Below are positions 1 through 9,173 of a stretch of DNA of 64,000 nt, piece after piece. Under the pieces are notes generated by a model. It was not told where the DNA came from, did not search any database, and saw nothing but the letters and a program-made list of their open reading frames with translations. Position 1 is the stretch's first letter; each line of letters starts with the position of its first letter. Both the position numbers and the translations under genes were made by a program. Location: assembly GCF_001424585.1 (NCBI RefSeq), contig NZ_LMPJ01000001.1:216442-280441 (forward strand), written 5' to 3'. The DNA comes from Chryseobacterium sp. Leaf180 (GTDB lineage: Bacteria; Bacteroidota; Bacteroidia; Flavobacteriales; Weeksellaceae).

Positions 1-695
1 CCTTCAAAGAACTCGATTTGGCTAAAACACGTTTTTTGGGAACGGTTTCGCATGAGTTCAAAACGCCGATTTCATCAGTGAAAATGGGACTTCAGCTTCT
101 CGAAAATAAGAAAGTGGGACAACTTAATATCGAGCAGTCGCGTCTGGTTGCGGGAATTCGGGAAGATATTGACAGGCTTTTAAAAATCACAGGCGAACTG
201 CTTAATATCACACAGCTTGAAAGTGGTCTGGTGCAGCTGCAGATTCATCCGGCAAAAATTGAAACTATTGTTGACAGCGCTGTGACGGCAAATTTAACAA
301 AAGCGCAGGCGAAAAATATTGAGATTAAAATCTCTATTGACGAAGGTCTGCCTGAAATTTTGGCTGATGAGGATAAAACGGTTTGGGTTTTAAACAATCT
401 GATCAATAACGCGGTTAAGTTCAGCCGGGAAAATAGCGAGGTATCTGTTTCTGTTTTTAAAAACGAAAGGGATGAAGCGGTCTTTAGAATAGAAGATAAT
501 GGCAGTGGTATTGGAAAAAAATACCGGGAAAAGATATTTGAAAGGTATTTTCGGGTTCCCGATACTTTGGCAGAAGGAACCGGACTTGGCCTCAGCATCA
601 GCAAAGAATTGATCGAGTCACAAAACGGAAAAATCTGGCTCGAAGATTCAGAGGATGGTGCTGTTTTCTGTTTTACAATTCCTTTAATGACTTAG
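1..695 (+). CDS. Sensor histidine kinase, C-terminal part (5' end outside window)
   Basis: The frame is open from the first base, so this is the 3' part of a longer gene; the TTG at 18 is not a real start. The visible protein holds the catalytic core of a membrane-type sensor kinase. The HisKA H-box reads SHEFKTP (phospho-acceptor His codon at 51-53). The HATPase domain follows, with an N-box (NNLINNAVKFS), G1 (DNGSGIG), an F-box-like segment (IFERYF) and G2 (GTGLGLSISKELIE). All residues needed for autophosphorylation appear present. The sensory domain and the partner regulator are not visible, so the signal cannot be named. No terminator is obvious directly after the stop. Confidence 0.9.
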   Translation, partial: FKELDLAKTRFLGTVSHEFKTPISSVKMGLQLLENKKVGQLNIEQSRLVAGIREDIDRLLKITGELLNITQLESGLVQLQIHPAKIETIVDSAVTANLTKAQAKNIEIKISIDEGLPEILADEDKTVWVLNNLINNAVKFSRENSEVSVSVFKNERDEAVFRIEDNGSGIGKKYREKIFERYFRVPDTLAEGTGLGLSISKELIESQNGKIWLEDSEDGAVFCFTIPLMT

Positions 696-805
696 ACACT
701 TTTTTAAAAGTTACCACAATTTAACAGATATTGTGTTTTTATTAAGACTCTGTCGGCATTATATTTTCTTACGGTATATCATCAAACACCAAAAAATATA
801 ATATT

Positions 806-1354
806 ATGTCTAAGAAAATTGCAATTCTTGCAACGAACGGATTTGAAGAAAGCGAATTGAAATCACCAAAAGAACATTTGGAGCAGCAGGGTTGGACGGC
901 ACATATTGTTAGCCCGGAATCTGGAAGCATCAAAGCATGGGCAGAAAAAAACTGGGGACAGGAATATCAGGTAGATAAAACTTTAGATGAAGCTTCTGCG
1001 TCAGATTATGATGCATTGGTTTTGCCTGGCGGGGTGATTAACCCGGATTTGCTGAGAACGAATGAATCTGCTTTAAGTTTCGTGAAAGAATTTTTCGAGC
1101 AGCATAAACCTGTTGCAGCGATTTGCCACGGACCTCAGATTTTAATTAATGCAGGCGTTGTGGAAGGTAGAAATTTAACTTCAGTAAATTCTATAAGTCA
1201 GGATTTGAAAAACGCTGGTGCCAACTGGGAAGATAGTGAAGTGGTAACGGACCATGGTTTGGTAACGAGCCGTACGCCAAAAGATTTACCGGCTTTTAAT
1301 AAAAAAATGGTAGAAGAAATCAACGAAGGCAAGCACGATGAGCAGCACGCGTAA
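806..1354 (+). CDS. PfpI/DJ-1 family protein (type 1 glutamine amidotransferase-like)
   Basis: The 182-residue protein has the PfpI/YhbO layout: an N-terminal strand with the conserved acid (NGFEESEL, Glu14/15), the LPGG turn near residue 73, and a nucleophile elbow AICHGP with Cys107 and His108. The family contains cysteine-dependent stress proteins, described variously as proteases, glyoxalases or deglycases. The sequence does not tell which activity applies. It is a single-domain cytoplasmic protein with no signal peptide. It stands alone, with its own rho-independent terminator 25 nt after the stop. Confidence 0.88.
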   Translation: MSKKIAILATNGFEESELKSPKEHLEQQGWTAHIVSPESGSIKAWAEKNWGQEYQVDKTLDEASASDYDALVLPGGVINPDLLRTNESALSFVKEFFEQHKPVAAICHGPQILINAGVVEGRNLTSVNSISQDLKNAGANWEDSEVVTDHGLVTSRTPKDLPAFNKKMVEEINEGKHDEQHA

Positions 1355-1379
1355 GATTTTGTTATTAAAATAGAAAAAC

Positions 1380-1409
1380 CCCAAATTCTTAAGAGTTTGG
1401 GATTTTTTT
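1380..1409 (+). terminator. Rho-independent terminator of the PfpI-family gene
   Basis: The stem CCCAAA/TTTGGG, extended by the internal TTCTT/AAGAG pairing, is followed by seven T residues at 1403-1409. Confidence 0.75.
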
Positions 1410-1564
1410 CTTCTTAGGCCGAGAAATTTTAAGAATATAATAAAGCCTTACTTTGTATTAAAGGAGATTTTAGTAAAAGTGCTCATTATGAAATTGTTAA
1501 ATAATAAAACTTTTTCAGGTTAATTCATTAAAAATCATTAATTTCGCACCCGTAAAATTCATTC

Positions 1565-3370
1565 ATGCAAAACATTAGAAATATTGCGATTATCGCGCAC
1601 GTTGACCACGGTAAAACGACTTTGGTTGATAAAATTATTCATGCGACTAACATTTTCAGAGAAAATCAGGAAAGTGGCGAGCTCATCATGGATAACAACG
1701 ATCTTGAGAGAGAAAGAGGAATTACCATTTTGTCAAAAAATATTTCTGTTACTTATAAAGACGTAAAAATCAATGTAATCGATACGCCTGGTCACGCCGA
1801 TTTTGGTGGTGAAGTAGAGCGTGTTTTGAAAATGGCCGACGGTGTAGTCCTATTGGTGGATGCATTCGAAGGGCCGATGCCTCAGACAAGATTCGTTCTT
1901 CAGAAGGCTTTAGAACTTGGTTTGAGACCGGTTGTGGTTATTAATAAAGTAGATAAACCAAACTGTCGTCCGGAAGAAGTTCATGATAAAGTGTTTGATT
2001 TATTCTTTGCGCTTGATGCGACCGAGGAGCAGTTGGATTTCCCTACATTCTACGGTTCATCTAAGCAGGGCTGGTTCAACACGTCATTAGAACAAACTGA
2101 AAATATATTCCCATTACTGGACGGGATTTTGGAATACGTTCCTGCTCCTAAAGTATCTGAAGGACCTTTGCAGATGCAGATCGTTTCTTTGGATTTCTCT
2201 TCTTTCTTAGGGAGAATTGCAATCGGAAAAGTAATCAGAGGTGAAATCAAAGAATCTCAGTGGATCGGTTTGGCGCAGGCCGACGGAAAAATTGTAAAAG
2301 GAAAAGTAAAAGAACTTTATGTTTTTGAAGGTCTTGGAAAGAAAAAAGTAACCGAAGTGAAAGCCGGAGATATCTGTGCTGTTGTAGGATTCGACGCTTT
2401 TCAGATTGGAGATTCTTTCGTAGATCTTGAAAATCCTGAGCCATTACCAAGAACTTCAATTGATGAGCCTACGCTGAACATGACGTTCTCAATCAACAAT
2501 TCACCTTTCTTTGGTAAAGACGGTAAATTTGTTACTTCAAATCACCTTAAAGAAAGGTTATACAAAGAATTAGAGAAAAATCTTGCATTGAGAGTTGAAC
2601 AGACCGGTGATGCAAACACTTTCCTTGTATTTGGTAGAGGTATTCTTCACTTGTCAGTTTTAATTGAAACCATGAGAAGAGAAGGTTACGAAATGACGAT
2701 TGGCCAGCCACAGGTTATCCTGAGAGAAATCGACGGAGAAAAATGTGAGCCTTACGAATCTTTGGTTGTTGATGTTCCTGAAGAATTTGCTTCAAGAGTT
2801 ATCGATTTGGCAACTCAGAGAAAGGGTGATCTTCACATTATGGAAACAAAAGGTGAAATGCAGCATATGGAATTCGAAATTCCTTCAAGAGGTTTGATCG
2901 GATTGCGTTCTCAGATGTTGACTGCTACTGCCGGTGAAGCTATTATGGCTCACCGTTTCACAGAATACAAGCCTTTCAAAGGAGCGATTCCTGGAAGAAG
3001 TAATGGTGTTTTAGTAAGTAAAAGCCAGGGTCCTGCAACTGAATATTCTATCGCTAAACTTCAGGACAGAGGTAAGTTTTATGTTGATCCGGGCGAGGAA
3101 ATCTACGCTGGTATGGTAATCGGTGAGCAGAATAAGCCGGGAGATTTGGTCATCAATATTGTTGAAGCAAAACAGCTGAACAACATCCGTGCTGCAGGTA
3201 AAGATAAAGATGGTGGAGTTGCTCCGAAAATCTTATTCTCACTTGAAGAATGTATGGAATATATTCAGGCTGATGAGGCTATCGAGGTAACTCCAAACTT
3301 CATCCGTATGAGAAAGAAAGTACTTTCTGAAGAAGAAAGAAGAAGAATTGAAAGAGGCGCAAAAGCTTAA
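1565..3370 (+). CDS. bipA: Ribosome-associated translational GTPase BipA/TypA
   Basis: The 601-residue protein has full family length and starts directly with the G domain. The P-loop is AHVDHGKTT (residues 11-19), followed by switch I with RERGITI, G3 DTPGHADFGGEVER and G4 NKVDKPNC. The beta-barrel domain II, EF-G-like domains III and V, and the basic BipA-specific C-terminus (RMRKKVLSEEERRR) follow. BipA is an EF-G-like GTPase that binds 70S ribosomes and helps 50S assembly and stress adaptation, especially at low temperature. A possible degenerate -7 element (TAATTTCG, 1539-1546) lies upstream. A strong terminator follows. Confidence 0.97.
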   Translation: MQNIRNIAIIAHVDHGKTTLVDKIIHATNIFRENQESGELIMDNNDLERERGITILSKNISVTYKDVKINVIDTPGHADFGGEVERVLKMADGVVLLVDAFEGPMPQTRFVLQKALELGLRPVVVINKVDKPNCRPEEVHDKVFDLFFALDATEEQLDFPTFYGSSKQGWFNTSLEQTENIFPLLDGILEYVPAPKVSEGPLQMQIVSLDFSSFLGRIAIGKVIRGEIKESQWIGLAQADGKIVKGKVKELYVFEGLGKKKVTEVKAGDICAVVGFDAFQIGDSFVDLENPEPLPRTSIDEPTLNMTFSINNSPFFGKDGKFVTSNHLKERLYKELEKNLALRVEQTGDANTFLVFGRGILHLSVLIETMRREGYEMTIGQPQVILREIDGEKCEPYESLVVDVPEEFASRVIDLATQRKGDLHIMETKGEMQHMEFEIPSRGLIGLRSQMLTATAGEAIMAHRFTEYKPFKGAIPGRSNGVLVSKSQGPATEYSIAKLQDRGKFYVDPGEEIYAGMVIGEQNKPGDLVINIVEAKQLNNIRAAGKDKDGGVAPKILFSLEECMEYIQADEAIEVTPNFIRMRKKVLSEEERRRIERGAKA

Positions 3371-3391
3371 TCTGATTCATTTTATAAACGC

Positions 3392-3424
3392 AAACCTTCC
3401 TGATTTTTCAGGAAGGTTTTTTTT
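3392..3424 (+). terminator. Rho-independent terminator of bipA
   Basis: The 12-bp stem AAACCTTCCTGA/TCAGGAAGGTTT has a TTTT loop and a run of Ts. It ends about 45 nt before the next start codon. Confidence 0.9.
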
Positions 3425-3467
3425 ATGCTTAAAAGTTTTGCGGCGAAGTTTTTGCTTAAAAATCAAT

Positions 3468-4577
3468 ATGATAAGAAAGATTTTCCCTTTTGTTTTTTCA
3501 GTTTTTGCCATTTTGATTTTGTGTAACTGTGACGGATTTAAGCTGCCTGAAAAGTTATTTGAAACTTCTGCACGTGAGCGTTATGAAAAGGATTTTTCAG
3601 ATTCCGATGAAGTTTTAAAACAGTGGAAAATTAATTACAGCTCGGCTTTACAATCAAATCTTAAAATAAAAGACGGAACTGCTTTTAACTTTGTTAATGA
3701 TTCTTTAAAACTGAATGCAGTCGGATATTTGATAGAATTAAAACGCGGTGATTTACTGATCATAGAAACTGACAACCTAAGTCCGGAAAACAAAATCTTT
3801 GTTGATATTTTCCCTGAAACAGCAAATACAGAAAATCTCAAAAGCCAGTTAACAGAAGGAGGAAAAGCACAAAAAATAATCGAACAGGAAGGTTTCCATC
3901 GTGTTGTAATTCAGCCGGAAATTGCTTTAAATAAAAATTTCAGCATCAAAATGTACACGCAGCCTTCCTTGGGATTTCCTGTTGCTGGAAAGGGAAACCG
4001 TGATGTACAGAGTTTTTGGGGCGCAAGCCGTGACGGAGGTGGCAGAAGTCATGAGGGTGTAGATATTTTCGCCAAACGCGGAACGCCGCTCGTCGCAGTG
4101 ACTGACGGTTTTGTGAGCCGAACCGGAAATCAGGGTTTGGGTGGCAAACAGGTTTGGCTGCGCGACGGACTTCTCGGAAACTCCTTTTATTACGCACATC
4201 TCGACAGTATTATGACGACCGACGGCAAGAAAATCAAAAAAGGAGATACGCTCGGAACCGTCGGAAATACAGGAAATGCAGCTGGCGGCGCGACACATTT
4301 ACACTTCGGAATTTACACTTCCGGTGGCGCGGTCGATCCTTATCCTTTTATACGAAAACGTGAAATTCCGTCTCATTTAAGTGCTTCAAATGATTTTAAA
4401 AAGACAAAACTAAAATCTGGAAGCGAAATTAAAATAAGTCCGGATTCTAAATCTGAAACCATTTTAAGTTTAAAGGAAGAAACTGAAGTTCAGGTAAAAT
4501 CGGTCTTCACCAATTGGGTTCATATTAAACTTTCGGATGGTACGGAAGCTTTTGTTTTAAAAACCAGATTTAAATAA
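3468..4577 (+). CDS. M23 family metallopeptidase with C-terminal SH3-like domain, likely envelope-anchored
   Basis: I chose the ATG at 3468. The open frame reaches back to 3348, but those codons cross the bipA terminator. From 3468 the 369-residue protein begins with a hydrophobic signal (IRKIFPFVFSVFAILIL) followed by CNC, which suggests lipidation although the lipobox is not classical. The M23 domain covers about residues 165-300: His195 and Asp199 of the SHEGVD motif and His277/His279 of HLHFG are the expected zinc ligands and catalytic residues, with YAHL between them. The last 55 residues look like a bacterial SH3 domain. Such proteins are DD- or LD-endopeptidases cutting peptidoglycan cross-links. 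There is no evidence that it belongs to a complex. Confidence 0.88.
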   Translation: MIRKIFPFVFSVFAILILCNCDGFKLPEKLFETSARERYEKDFSDSDEVLKQWKINYSSALQSNLKIKDGTAFNFVNDSLKLNAVGYLIELKRGDLLIIETDNLSPENKIFVDIFPETANTENLKSQLTEGGKAQKIIEQEGFHRVVIQPEIALNKNFSIKMYTQPSLGFPVAGKGNRDVQSFWGASRDGGGRSHEGVDIFAKRGTPLVAVTDGFVSRTGNQGLGGKQVWLRDGLLGNSFYYAHLDSIMTTDGKKIKKGDTLGTVGNTGNAAGGATHLHFGIYTSGGAVDPYPFIRKREIPSHLSASNDFKKTKLKSGSEIKISPDSKSETILSLKEETEVQVKSVFTNWVHIKLSDGTEAFVLKTRFK

Positions 4578-4648
4578 AATCAATATTGACCGAAGATTTT
4601 GAGTAGTTTTCGATTGACAATTTATGAATTATCCCGTATTTTAGCGAC

Positions 4649-6229
4649 ATGATTTTACGACCGATAAATTTCACAGCGCTTTTTGCGGCGGCAGTTTTTC
4701 TTACTTCATGTACCGCTCAGAAGGTTGCCGCAGCACCGGAAAAATCCAAAATCCCGGAAAAAGTGGCTGTTCAGGCAAAAATTCTAAATACAGCAGCGCC
4801 GGAAACCGATACAATTAAAGCAAATCTGCCTGAAATTCCGCGTGAGTTTCGTGCAGCCTGGGTGGCAACTGTTGCGAATATCAACTGGCCTTCGCGGAAT
4901 AATCTACCGGTTGAGCAGCAAAAAGCTGAAGCGGTGCAGATGCTGAATTTACTCGAGCAAAATAACTTTAATGCCGTTATTTTTCAGGCAAGACCTTCCG
5001 CTGATGCTTTATACACGAGCAATCTCGAGCCGTGGTCCTATTTTCTCACAGGAGAAACCGGTCGTGCACCTTTTCCAAACTACGATCCTCTTCAGTTCTG
5101 GATTGAAGAAACGCACAAACGCGGTATGGAACTTCACGTTTGGTTAAATCCTTTCCGTGCACATCACTCAAACGGCGGCACTGTGAGCAATCAGTCTATG
5201 GTGAAAAAGTTTTCTGATATTACGATCAGGCTGAAAAACGGAATGTATTGGCTCGATCCGGCTAGCCCGAAAACGCAGGGCCATGTAAGCAATGTCGTGA
5301 AAGATCTGGTGACGAGATACGATCTCGATGCGATTCATTTTGATGATTATTTTTATCCTTATGCGACGTACAACCGCGGCGCAGATTTCCCTGACAATGA
5401 AAGCTGGAATGCCTATTTAAGTTCTGGCGGTACACTTTCCCGCGCAGACTGGCGACGCGATAATGTGAACAAATTTGTCGAAAGAATTTATAAAGAAATT
5501 CATGCAGCAAAAAATATTGTACGTTTTGGGATCAGTCCGTTTGGAATCTGGAAACCAAATTATCCTGCAGGAATCGTTGGCTCGTCACAATATGACGAAT
5601 TATACGCCGATGCAAAATTGTGGCTGAATAACGGTTGGGTGGATTATTTTTCTCCGCAACTTTACTGGCCGATTGCATCAAAAGGTCAAAGTTTTGAAGC
5701 TCTTTTAAACTGGTGGAAATCTGAAAATACACAAAACAGACACCTTTGGCCGGGTTTGAATACAGTGGAAGTCCGCGTTTCTGACAGACCAAACGAAATT
5801 AAAAATCAGATAGAATTAACGCGACAGATTTTAGGTAAAGACGCTGGAGAAATCCATTGGAGTGTTGCCGGATTAACAAAAAACTCTGCAATGCTGCCGA
5901 CGCTTTTAAATGGACCTTATAAAGAAAAAGCGCTGATTCCAAAGTCAAGTTGGATAAAAGTAGCAAAACCTGCAAAACCTTCACTTTTTATTGATGAGCA
6001 GCCAGATTTTGTAAAGGTAAGCTGGAGTTCGAAAAATCTTGCCGATGTTTTTCAGTGGGTTGTTTTTGCACAGTATGACGGCGTTTGGGAAACTGAAATT
6101 CTTACACAGGAAAATCTAACGAGAAATTTCAGCAAAATAAAAGAAGGTAAAAGGCTTTCTGCTGTTGCCATTAAATCGGTCGACCGTTTGGGAAATGAAA
6201 GTGATTATTTAGCAAAAAAAGTGAAATGA
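4649..6229 (+). CDS. GHL10/YngK-type family 10-like glycoside hydrolase lipoprotein
   Basis: The 526-residue protein starts with a lipoprotein signal ending in LTSC. From about residue 62 it carries the GHL10 domain (former DUF187): EFRAAWVATVANINWPS at the front, then NFNAVIFQARPSADALY, MELHVWLNPFRAHH and LDAIHFDDYFYP, the motifs lining the putative active site of this TIM barrel. A fibronectin-III-like beta domain fills the last 100 residues. The family is predicted to cleave a polysaccharide, possibly cell-wall linked, but the substrate is unknown. A TTG (4614-4616) lies 20 bp before TATTTTAG (4637-4644), a fair promoter match that ends only 4 nt before the ATG. Confidence 0.85.
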   Translation: MILRPINFTALFAAAVFLTSCTAQKVAAAPEKSKIPEKVAVQAKILNTAAPETDTIKANLPEIPREFRAAWVATVANINWPSRNNLPVEQQKAEAVQMLNLLEQNNFNAVIFQARPSADALYTSNLEPWSYFLTGETGRAPFPNYDPLQFWIEETHKRGMELHVWLNPFRAHHSNGGTVSNQSMVKKFSDITIRLKNGMYWLDPASPKTQGHVSNVVKDLVTRYDLDAIHFDDYFYPYATYNRGADFPDNESWNAYLSSGGTLSRADWRRDNVNKFVERIYKEIHAAKNIVRFGISPFGIWKPNYPAGIVGSSQYDELYADAKLWLNNGWVDYFSPQLYWPIASKGQSFEALLNWWKSENTQNRHLWPGLNTVEVRVSDRPNEIKNQIELTRQILGKDAGEIHWSVAGLTKNSAMLPTLLNGPYKEKALIPKSSWIKVAKPAKPSLFIDEQPDFVKVSWSSKNLADVFQWVVFAQYDGVWETEILTQENLTRNFSKIKEGKRLSAVAIKSVDRLGNESDYLAKKVK

Positions 6230-6378
6230 GCAGCAATGTCTTTTTAGATTAACTCCAAATTATTCAGGCAAAACGCTGATATTTAATGCTTTAATTTTTA
6301 TTTAAAAATATTCACAGCTTCACGGAATCATTTTTGTTGCATTATGACAGACATTAAACCAAACACTTTTAAAATACG

Positions 6379-6930
6379 ATGGATACCAACAGACTTTCGC
6401 CAAAAATGGAACAGGCGCTCAGCGACCAGATGAATACTGAAGATCTTCAGTCTAGAACTTATTTTTCTTACGGAATCTGGGCAGCAGATAAAGGCTATGG
6501 AGGAATTTCAAACTTCCTTTTCAGACACGCTCAGGAAGAGCGCGATCATGCCGTAAAATTCATGAAATTTGTACTAGACCGCGGCGGAAAACCGCGAATC
6601 ACTGCTTTGCCATCGCCAGGCGAAGAACCTTCAAGTTTATCACATTGCTTTGATCTTGTTTTCAAACATGAAGTTGACAATACAGAATCAATCTACAATC
6701 TTGTGAATATTGCCTTTGAAGAAAAAGACTGGGCATCGTGGAATTTCCTTCAGTGGTTTGTAAAAGAGCAGATTGAAGAGGAAACTTTTGCCATGAATCT
6801 GATAGACAAACTGAAAATTGCCGGAGGTGACCGTGCCAGCGATGAGTCATTATTTACGCTTGACAAAACGCTCGAAGTTACCCCTGATGATGCCGAAGCG
6901 GCACAGGATGCAACAGGCGCAAATCCTTAA
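6379..6930 (+). CDS. Non-heme bacterial ferritin
   Basis: The 183-residue four-helix protein has the ferroxidase ligands of FtnA-type ferritins: Glu21, Glu54 and His57 in the FRHAQEERDH segment, Glu98, and the EQIEEE cluster around Glu130-134. Ferritin oxidises Fe(II) and stores it as a mineral in a 24-mer. The acidic C-terminal tail after residue 165 is longer than in E. coli FtnA. The gene is monocistronic, with a terminator directly behind it. I saw no clear Fur-box-like palindrome upstream. Confidence 0.93.
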   Translation: MDTNRLSPKMEQALSDQMNTEDLQSRTYFSYGIWAADKGYGGISNFLFRHAQEERDHAVKFMKFVLDRGGKPRITALPSPGEEPSSLSHCFDLVFKHEVDNTESIYNLVNIAFEEKDWASWNFLQWFVKEQIEEETFAMNLIDKLKIAGGDRASDESLFTLDKTLEVTPDDAEAAQDATGANP

Positions 6931-6953
6931 AAACTTTCATGTTAAAACATCTA

Positions 6954-6980
6954 AAATCTGCTCTTATGGGCAGATTTTTT
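6954..6980 (+). terminator. Rho-independent terminator of the ferritin gene
   Basis: The stem AAATCTGC/GCAGATTT has an 8-nt loop and is followed by T6. Confidence 0.85.
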
Positions 6981-7006
6981 AATTATGAACCTTTTCTTAA
7001 AATCAG

Positions 7007-7014
7007 TATCTTTG
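7007..7014 (+). promoter_or_regulatory. -7 element of the ychF promoter
   Basis: TATCTTTG is a perfect TAnnTTTG match and lies 62 nt before the ATG at 7077. No clear TTG sits at -33. Its position argues against the long N-terminal extension back to 6939. Confidence 0.65.
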
Positions 7015-7076
7015 CACACCTTAATTTTTTTAAACAAAGCAAAGAGCCAAAAGCCGCTTGCAAAAGCTATAAAGAT

Positions 7077-8168
7077 ATGAAATGTGGAATCGTAGGCTTA
7101 CCAAACGTAGGCAAATCAACACTTTTTAACTGCCTGAGTAATGCCAAAGCGCAGTCTGCCAATTATCCTTTCTGTACGATAGAACCCAATCTGGGAACAG
7201 TTTCTGTTCCGGATCAGCGACTTTTTGAGCTGGAAAAACTGGTGAAACCTGAACGTGTATTGCCGGCGGTGGTTGAGATTGTAGACATTGCAGGTTTGGT
7301 AAAAGGCGCGAGTAAAGGTGAAGGTTTAGGAAATCAGTTCCTTGCCAACATTCGTGAGTGTGAAGCGATTATTCATGTTTTAAGATGTTTTGAAAACGGA
7401 AATATCATTCACGTAGAAGGTTCGGTAGATCCGATGCGCGATAAGGAAATTATTGATATCGAACTTCAGCTGAAAGATCTTGAGACTGTTGAAAAGGCTA
7501 AAGAAAAAGCCAGGAAATTCATCAAATCCGGTAAAAAAGAAGATATTCTGACTTTCGAAACACTTCAGAATCTGGAGAAATTTTTGGAAGACGGAAAAAA
7601 TGCAAGAGAATTTCCGATGGACGATTTCGCGAAATCTGTGATTTCCGATGTTCAGCTTCTGACGAACAAACCTGTTTTATACGTTTGTAATGTAGACGAA
7701 AATTCGATCAAAAACGGAAATGAATGGATTGCCAAGATTGAAGAAATGGCAAAAAAAGAAAATGCAGAAGTGGTGGTTTTAGCAGCGCAGATCGAAGCTG
7801 ACATCAACGAACTTGAAACTTTTGAAGAGCGTGAAATTTTCCTTGACGAATTGGGATTAACTGAACCTGGCGTAAACCGATTGATCAGAAAAGCGTATGA
7901 TCTGCTTAAATTGCAGACCTATTTCACAGCTGGTGTAAAAGAAGTTCGCGCGTGGACAATTGGTCAGGGCTGGACGGCTCCGCAAGCGGCAAGTGTTATT
8001 CATACCGATTTTGAGAAAGGATTTATCCGTGCTGAAGTGATTAAATACAATGATTACGTGACTTACGGAACTGAAGCCAAAGTAAAAGAAGCCGGAAAAC
8101 TTTCTGTAGAAGGCAAAGAATACATCGTGCAGGATGGCGATGTGATGCATTTCAGATTTAACGTTTAA
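7077..8168 (+). CDS. ychF: Redox-regulated ATPase/GTPase YchF (Obg family)
   Basis: I start at the ATG at 7077. The open frame extends to 6939, but those codons include the ferritin terminator and a promoter. The 363-residue protein opens directly with MKCGIVGLPNVGKST, whose P-loop is residues 7-15. G3 is DIAGLVKGAS, followed by the GEGLGNQFL segment. G4 reads NVDE, the NxxE variant that gives YchF its preference for ATP over GTP. A helical coiled domain and a C-terminal TGS domain follow. YchF binds ribosomes and 26S-like assemblies and acts as a negative regulator of stress responses. Confidence 0.97.
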   Translation: MKCGIVGLPNVGKSTLFNCLSNAKAQSANYPFCTIEPNLGTVSVPDQRLFELEKLVKPERVLPAVVEIVDIAGLVKGASKGEGLGNQFLANIRECEAIIHVLRCFENGNIIHVEGSVDPMRDKEIIDIELQLKDLETVEKAKEKARKFIKSGKKEDILTFETLQNLEKFLEDGKNAREFPMDDFAKSVISDVQLLTNKPVLYVCNVDENSIKNGNEWIAKIEEMAKKENAEVVVLAAQIEADINELETFEEREIFLDELGLTEPGVNRLIRKAYDLLKLQTYFTAGVKEVRAWTIGQGWTAPQAASVIHTDFEKGFIRAEVIKYNDYVTYGTEAKVKEAGKLSVEGKEYIVQDGDVMHFRFNV

Positions 8169-8191
8169 CGGCAGACTTTCAAATAAAACTT

Positions 8192-8223
8192 AAAACGCTT
8201 TCTTTTTATATGAAGCGTTTTTT
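8192..8223 (+). terminator. Rho-independent terminator of ychF
   Basis: The stem AAAACGCTT/AAGCGTTTT has a 12-nt loop and a T-rich tail. Confidence 0.8.
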
Positions 8224-8241
8224 ATATTTATAAAAAAAATC

Positions 8242-9142
8242 ATGAATGTGTCGCTGCTGCAATTATGCTTGCTGTTATTCTTATTCTGTTCCAAATCATC
8301 AGACAAAAAATGCTTTATAGAGAGCGATGAAAATATAGCTATTGCAAATAAGAAGTCATTTTATGACGAGCAGTTTTTTGACAAAAATCCTGAATATCTT
8401 CAAGTAATCAGTTTAAAAAAGTATCGTTCATTTAAAAATGATAGCATTGATAATGTGTATAATCCTTCAAGTAATAGTCAGGAAGAAGGAAAATATGCAG
8501 ATTTTAAAAATAAATTTGATATTCAGTTTATTTTTTCTAATGTACAGATATTTGGCAAATTTAAATATTGCCTGGGAAGAAATTTTTTGGGATACTGGCT
8601 TTTGAAAATTGATTCCGATAAAACGGCGGCTTATTTTCTTGGATTAAGTTTGAGCCGATACTATATAAATACAACTCAGACAAAGCCAATTATAAATAAA
8701 GGATTTCTTGAACTGGAAGGAAGTTTTGTGAAAATTGAGGATGTAGAAGGTCTGCCAGGTTATAAAGGTTTCTCAGCAACGGAAGATGGTAAATTGTTTC
8801 GGATCGACCCAGCTTTACGAAATGCTGTTACCTGATTTTGGCGGTGATAATTTGAAGAACACGAATTACTCGTTTTTAGTTTTTGAATCTGATTGCGATT
8901 ACTTTCATAAAATTAGACCACAATATAGAGTTCTGTTTACAAGAACGGATGGGAAAGTGCACACGCCATTTTTAAGATCTCACGATCTTACAATCTATGG
9001 CATCAGTAAAATGCGAAAAAGTAAAGAGGATAAAAATGTTTTTTACATTTCACAATGGGATAACAGCAGTACCAAAGATTACGCGGCAGAATATAAAAAC
9101 GGAAAATGGATTTTAACGACTATTGGCGGATATGATATTTGA
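8242..9142 (+). pseudogene. Frameshifted lipoprotein-like hypothetical gene
   Basis: Two overlapping frames, 8242-8835 and one leading to 9142, read as one protein of about 299 residues broken by a single +1 shift. The first part starts with a hydrophobic leader ending FLFC, a possible lipoprotein signal. It ends abruptly at TGA 8833-8835. Dropping one T from the TTT run at 8814-8816 gives the continuous reading IDPAYEMLLPDFGGD and opens the second part, which contains YSFLVFESDCDYFHKIRPQY. I do not recognise the family. The break could be a real mutation or a homopolymer sequencing error; it lies in a T run only three bases long. Confidence 0.6.
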
Positions 9143-9173
9143 TTTTGTTAAATCTTTTCTACATTAAAAAAAA

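Noticed and set aside
3348..3467. N-terminal extension of the M23 peptidase
   Set aside because: It overlaps bipA and its terminator; the ATG at 3468 gives a proper signal sequence.
6939..7076. N-terminal extension of YchF
   Set aside because: It covers the ferritin terminator and the ychF -7 element, and the family starts at MKCGIVGLPNVGKST.
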